Source of the DNA: JAQBFJ01 sp032123435
GTDB lineage: Bacteria; Verrucomicrobiota; Kiritimatiellia; UBA8416; JAQBFJ01
Assembly (NCBI GenBank): GCA_032123435.1
Contig: JAQBFJ010000120.1
Span: forward strand, 1-8,186
Direction of reading: 5' to 3'
Length of the DNA stretch: 8,186 nucleotides
The notes beneath the pieces were generated by a model. It had not been told where the DNA came from and ran no database searches. It saw only the letters and a program-made list of their open reading frames with translations. Position numbers and translations under genes: made by a program. Shown here in pieces: positions 5,788 through 8,186 of this stretch; position 1 is the first letter of the stretch, and the number at the start of each line of letters is the position of its first letter.

Positions 5788-6672
5788 ATGTATCAATTAG
5801 GTATTGACCTTGGCGGAACCAAGATTGAAGGCATAATCCTCGATAAAGTCGGCGTTGAATTGTTCAGGTATCGCATGCCCACAGAACAGGAACACGGTTA
5901 TGAACACATTATCACTAATATAAAATCAGTGTATGATCGACTTGTCGCGCATATAGACGGCAAACAACATGCCTTCGGAATCGGAACACCAGGCGCTATT
6001 TCGCTGAAAACAGGTCTGCTGAAAAATTCAAATACCGTCTGCATGAACGGCAAACCGCTTAAACACGATCTTGAAAACACGCTCGGTCGCACAATAGCAA
6101 TTCAGAATGATGCCAATTGTTTTGCCATGGCTGAAGCACTGCTGGGCGCCGGAAAGGGAAAAGACCTGGTATTCGGCGTAATAATGGGAACAGGCTGTGG
6201 CGGCGGAATCGTGCACCATGGAAAAGTCCTTACAGGCCTTCAGGCCATTGCAGGAGAATGGGGACATATGTCAATTGATCCCAACGGCCCGGTCTGTTAT
6301 TGCGGTACGCCCGGCTGTGTGGAAACATTCATCAGTGGCGGCGGACTGCAGAAACGTTATGAAAAAGAATCCGGGATAAACCGTTCATTCAAGGATATCG
6401 AAAAGGATTATCTTGCCGGAGAAGAAAAGGCCGTCAAATTCGTGAAGGAATTTTTCAACCATTTCGGCCGGGCAATGGCAAATCTTATAAATATACTTGA
6501 TCCCGATATTGTGGTGCTCGGCGGCGGCGTGTCGAACTTTCAGGCCATTTATGTTGAAGGCGTGGAACAGGTGCGAACCCGTGTCTTCAGCGACAGCCTC
6601 GAAACCCCGATAGTAAAACATCATCTTGGCGATTCCGCCGGTGTTATAGGCGCCGCACTTATAGGATGCTAG
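5788..6672 (+). CDS. ROK-family sugar kinase, fructokinase (Mak)-like
   Basis: A 294-residue kinase of the ROK family, expected to phosphorylate a hexose with ATP in the cytosol. It has the N-terminal phosphate loop GIDLGGTKIEG (5-15), the catalytic aspartate in QNDANC (D108), IMGTGCGGG (132-140), and AGEWGH (155-160, E157, H160). These are followed by CYCGTPGCVETFISG (170-184), whose C170, C172 and C177 bind structural zinc together with H160. ILDPDIVVLGGGVSN (226-240) lies near the C-terminus. The 'NGxP' segment after the N-lobe, the ETFISG motif and the GDSAGVIGAA ending resemble Escherichia coli Mak (manno(fructo)kinase). Glucose, mannose or N-acetylhexosamine cannot be excluded. It lies 33 bases after nifS with its own Shine-Dalgarno, so it may be read through from nifUS although it is functionally unrelated. 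A hairpin terminator follows. Confidence 0.9.
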   Translation: MYQLGIDLGGTKIEGIILDKVGVELFRYRMPTEQEHGYEHIITNIKSVYDRLVAHIDGKQHAFGIGTPGAISLKTGLLKNSNTVCMNGKPLKHDLENTLGRTIAIQNDANCFAMAEALLGAGKGKDLVFGVIMGTGCGGGIVHHGKVLTGLQAIAGEWGHMSIDPNGPVCYCGTPGCVETFISGGGLQKRYEKESGINRSFKDIEKDYLAGEEKAVKFVKEFFNHFGRAMANLINILDPDIVVLGGGVSNFQAIYVEGVEQVRTRVFSDSLETPIVKHHLGDSAGVIGAALIGC

Positions 6673-6704
6673 ACGAAGCCGGACCCGAAAAGAAGACTGT
6701 TTCC

Positions 6705-6814
6705 AGACAGGATATACAAGATAAGACAGGATAGAGAAAAAGATGGTTCAAGAAATCAGGGCAAATAAAATTTGCCTCTGATTTCTTGAATCTTCCATTC
6801 CCGTAAATCCTGTC
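6705..6814. repeat. GACAGGAT / ATCCTGTC repeats bracketing the terminator
   Basis: AGACAGGATA occurs directly twice (6705-6714, 6724-6733), and ATCCTGTC (6807-6814) is the inverted copy of GACAGGAT on the far side of the hairpin. The second direct copy and the inverted copy enclose the 6745-6792 stem, so 6725-6814 forms one large imperfect palindrome. Short motifs of the ACAGGAT/ATCCTGT type recur in the intergenic DNA of many environmental bacteria (from memory). This may be one such palindromic dispersed element that has come to act as a terminator. Confidence 0.5.
6745..6792. terminator. Bidirectional hairpin terminator between convergent genes
   Basis: TTCAAGAAATCAG (6747-6759) pairs with CTGATTTCTTGAA (6778-6790). 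GGCAAAT (6760-6766) pairs with ATTTGCC (6770-6776) around the loop AAA. A single bulged T at 6777 interrupts a stem of 20 bp, or 22 in RNA counting one G-U pair at the base. On the - strand the stem is followed after a few bases by CTTTTTCTC, a fair U-tract. On the + strand the downstream side is only pyrimidine-rich (TCTTCCATTCCC). It therefore probably stops GH130 transcription well and the ROK kinase transcript less efficiently. Confidence 0.75.
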
Positions 6815-6858
6815 AAAACCCTTCCCTTTCCTCCGTTGTTAAATCCTCCCCTCCTCAT

Positions 6859-7845
6859 TCAGCAAGGATACTTGCCTAGTTCCGCCAGAAGGTCGATAAG
6901 ACGGACTTTCGCTATGGCCACACAGCGATCTGCGCCGCCATAGGAAATATATAAATCTCCTTTATAAACATATCCGCCTACGGGAAAGACAACCGTGTCA
7001 ACATCCCCTTTCCGTTCATAATCAGTTTCCGGTTCAAGTATCGGATAAGGTAAACGCGCGATCACTTTGGACGGATTCTTCAGATCCAGTAGCGCGGCGC
7101 CGGCGCGGTAACACCCCGCACTCCCTGCCCCTTTTTCCATTTTTGAAGCATGATAAATGAACAACCAACCCTTACGCGTCTTAATCGGCGGTACACTTCC
7201 ACCTATCTTTCCTGCTTCCCATGGAAAAACAGCCCGCATAACCGTGGAAGCTTTAACCTTCTTCCTGTCGTACTTCTTCCAGAACTTTTTATCCATCAAG
7301 TCCTTGAACGAACTGAAATAATCAATTTGAATATTCGGTATTATCCTGTGCACGAAAGCTATTTTCCCGTTCACGCGTTCGGGAAATATATAAGCGTCCT
7401 TGTCCCATGTATAATGCGAGATAAAACCGAGCTTCTCTACTTTCACAAAATCCTTTGTCCTGGCAAAACATACGCGCGCCCGGTCCTTTTTATCGATCGG
7501 CTTGTTAATATCCCATCCGGCGTAAATCAGATAGTACCAGCCCTCGAAAAAGATTATTCTGGCGTCCTGACATCCCGCATTATCATAAAAGGTCGACGGT
7601 GCCAGAAGCACTCTCCCTGTATCTTCGACCAGTTTGCCTGTTGGGGTCAGCCTCGCGTATCGAGTGTCGTCAATCGCATAATTGGATTTTATGTTTGGAT
7701 ATCCACCGGAAGTCCAGACAGCATGCCGATACACCATATGAACAACTTTGCCGTCTAACACCATGCCTGCATTAAATTTCGCGACAGTTTTGAATTCCTT
7801 TTCCTTTGGAGCCAGAACCACACCCAACCGTTTCAGTTTTATCAT
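6859..7845 (-). CDS. Glycoside hydrolase family 130 (beta-mannoside phosphorylase-type) protein
   Basis: A 328-residue protein with the five-bladed beta-propeller pattern of GH130, whose characterised members mostly phosphorolyse beta-mannosides to mannose-1-phosphate, a few being hydrolases. Visible landmarks are GCQDARIIFFEGWYYLIYAG (91-110), where D94 corresponds to the family's catalytic acid Asp; DKDAYIFPERVNGKIAFVHR (148-167); GGSVPPIKTRKGWLFIYH (205-222); and YRAGAALLDL (226-235). ILEPETDYERKGDVDTVVFP (249-268) and ISYGGADRCVAIAKV (280-294) follow. The substrate and subfamily cannot be assigned by eye. No signal peptide is visible, so it probably acts in the cytosol on imported oligosaccharides. 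The ATG at 7845 has AAGGAG nine bases upstream. The frame stays open further upstream, but only as a translation of the heptad array (period QIADCRL), so I exclude it. It converges on the ROK kinase gene. Confidence 0.88.
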   Translation of the reverse strand: MIKLKRLGVVLAPKEKEFKTVAKFNAGMVLDGKVVHMVYRHAVWTSGGYPNIKSNYAIDDTRYARLTPTGKLVEDTGRVLLAPSTFYDNAGCQDARIIFFEGWYYLIYAGWDINKPIDKKDRARVCFARTKDFVKVEKLGFISHYTWDKDAYIFPERVNGKIAFVHRIIPNIQIDYFSSFKDLMDKKFWKKYDRKKVKASTVMRAVFPWEAGKIGGSVPPIKTRKGWLFIYHASKMEKGAGSAGCYRAGAALLDLKNPSKVIARLPYPILEPETDYERKGDVDTVVFPVGGYVYKGDLYISYGGADRCVAIAKVRLIDLLAELGKYPC

Positions 7846-7854
7846 GTTCCTTTT

Positions 7855-7860
7855 CTCCTT
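7855..7860 (-). promoter_or_regulatory. Ribosome-binding site fixing the GH130 start
   Basis: On the - strand AAGGAG (plus-strand CTCCTT at 7855-7860) lies nine bases before the ATG at 7845. It lies outside the repeat array, in the 33 unique bases between the array and the start codon. This argues that translation begins at 7845 and not within the array. Confidence 0.8.
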
Positions 7861-7878
7861 GTCTTTTTTAGCTTTCTG

Positions 7879-8186
7879 CCATCTGCAATCTGCAATCTGT
7901 AATCTGTCATCTGCAATCTGCAATCTGCAATCTGCAATCTGTAATCTGTCATCTGCAATCTGTAATCTGTAATCTGTAATCTGCAATCTGCAATCTGTCA
8001 TCTGCAATCTGTCATCTGCAATCTGTCATCTGCAATCTGTCATCTGTAATCTGTAATCTGCAATCTGTCATCTGTCATCTGTCATCTGTCATCTGTCATC
8101 TGTAATCTGTCATCTGTCATCTGTCATCTGTAATCTGTAATCTGTAATCTGTAATCTGTAATCTGTAATCTGTGATCTGTAATCTG
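7879..8186. repeat. Heptanucleotide tandem array, at least 44 units of NNATCTG
   Basis: The 308 bases from 7879 to the end of the window divide exactly into 44 heptamers with no insertion or deletion. Every unit ends in ATCTG; only the first two bases vary. Counting by eye: TAATCTG 15, TCATCTG 14, CAATCTG 13, CCATCTG 1, TGATCTG 1. A degenerate CTTTCTG precedes it at 7872-7878. On the - strand the units read CAGATTA, CAGATGA and CAGATTG. The array continues past the window edge, so its full length and other flank are unknown. It occupies the immediate upstream region of the GH130 gene, where a promoter would be expected. It resembles in kind the heptanucleotide arrays of cyanobacteria, but with a different motif. 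Confidence 0.97.

Noticed and set aside
7846..8007. Repeat-encoded N-terminal domain of the GH130 protein
   Set aside because: The extension is only the translated heptads. A strong AAGGAG site correctly spaced before the ATG at 7845 marks the real start.
7879..8186. CRISPR array
   Set aside because: The unit is 7 bp with no spacers between repeats; it is a simple tandem array.

Overview
The window is about 8.2 kb of bacterial chromosome with moderate GC. Six complete genes and the tail of a seventh are visible. The gene content is a QueG, a three-domain NifU with NifS used outside any visible nitrogen-fixation cluster, a Mak-type ROK sugar kinase and a GH130 glycoside phosphorylase-type protein. 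This suits a free-living or gut/sediment bacterium, probably anaerobic, for example one of the PVC-related or other environmental phyla. The phylum assignment is a guess: no rRNA or other marker is present. Three genes (nifU, the ROK kinase and GH130) have clear AAGGA-type ribosome-binding sites. The metallopeptidase, the ATP-grasp gene and queG do not.

Layout. 1-57: C-terminus of an unidentified protein on the + strand. 60-258: non-coding, with a MITE-like inverted-repeat element and an extra copy of its terminal palindrome. 306-1211: queG, the last step of queuosine synthesis. 1212-1589: intergenic, with several small hairpins and a good promoter candidate placed so close to the next start codon that the mRNA may be leaderless. 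1590-3659: a tight two-gene unit encoding a zinc metallopeptidase (Peptidase_Mx-like, HECGH) and a D-Ala-D-Ala-ligase-like ATP-grasp enzyme. 3773-5754: nifU-nifS, overlapping by 4 bp. 5788-6672: ROK kinase, 33 bp downstream and perhaps in the same transcript. 6745-6792: a strong hairpin between convergent genes, flanked by GACAGGAT/ATCCTGTC repeats. 6859-7845 (- strand): GH130. 7879-8186: at least 44 perfectly in-phase copies of a heptanucleotide (NNATCTG), running off the end of the window and ending 34 bp upstream of the GH130 start codon.

How the genes relate. NifU/NifS probably supply general Fe-S clusters here; QueG, with two [4Fe-4S] clusters, is a plausible client. The ROK kinase and GH130 are both carbohydrate enzymes but face each other across a terminator and need not be co-regulated. 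The least explained parts are the metallopeptidase/ATP-grasp pair, which looks like a peptide-processing plus peptide- or amide-ligating module of unknown substrate, and the heptad array in the upstream region of the GH130 gene.
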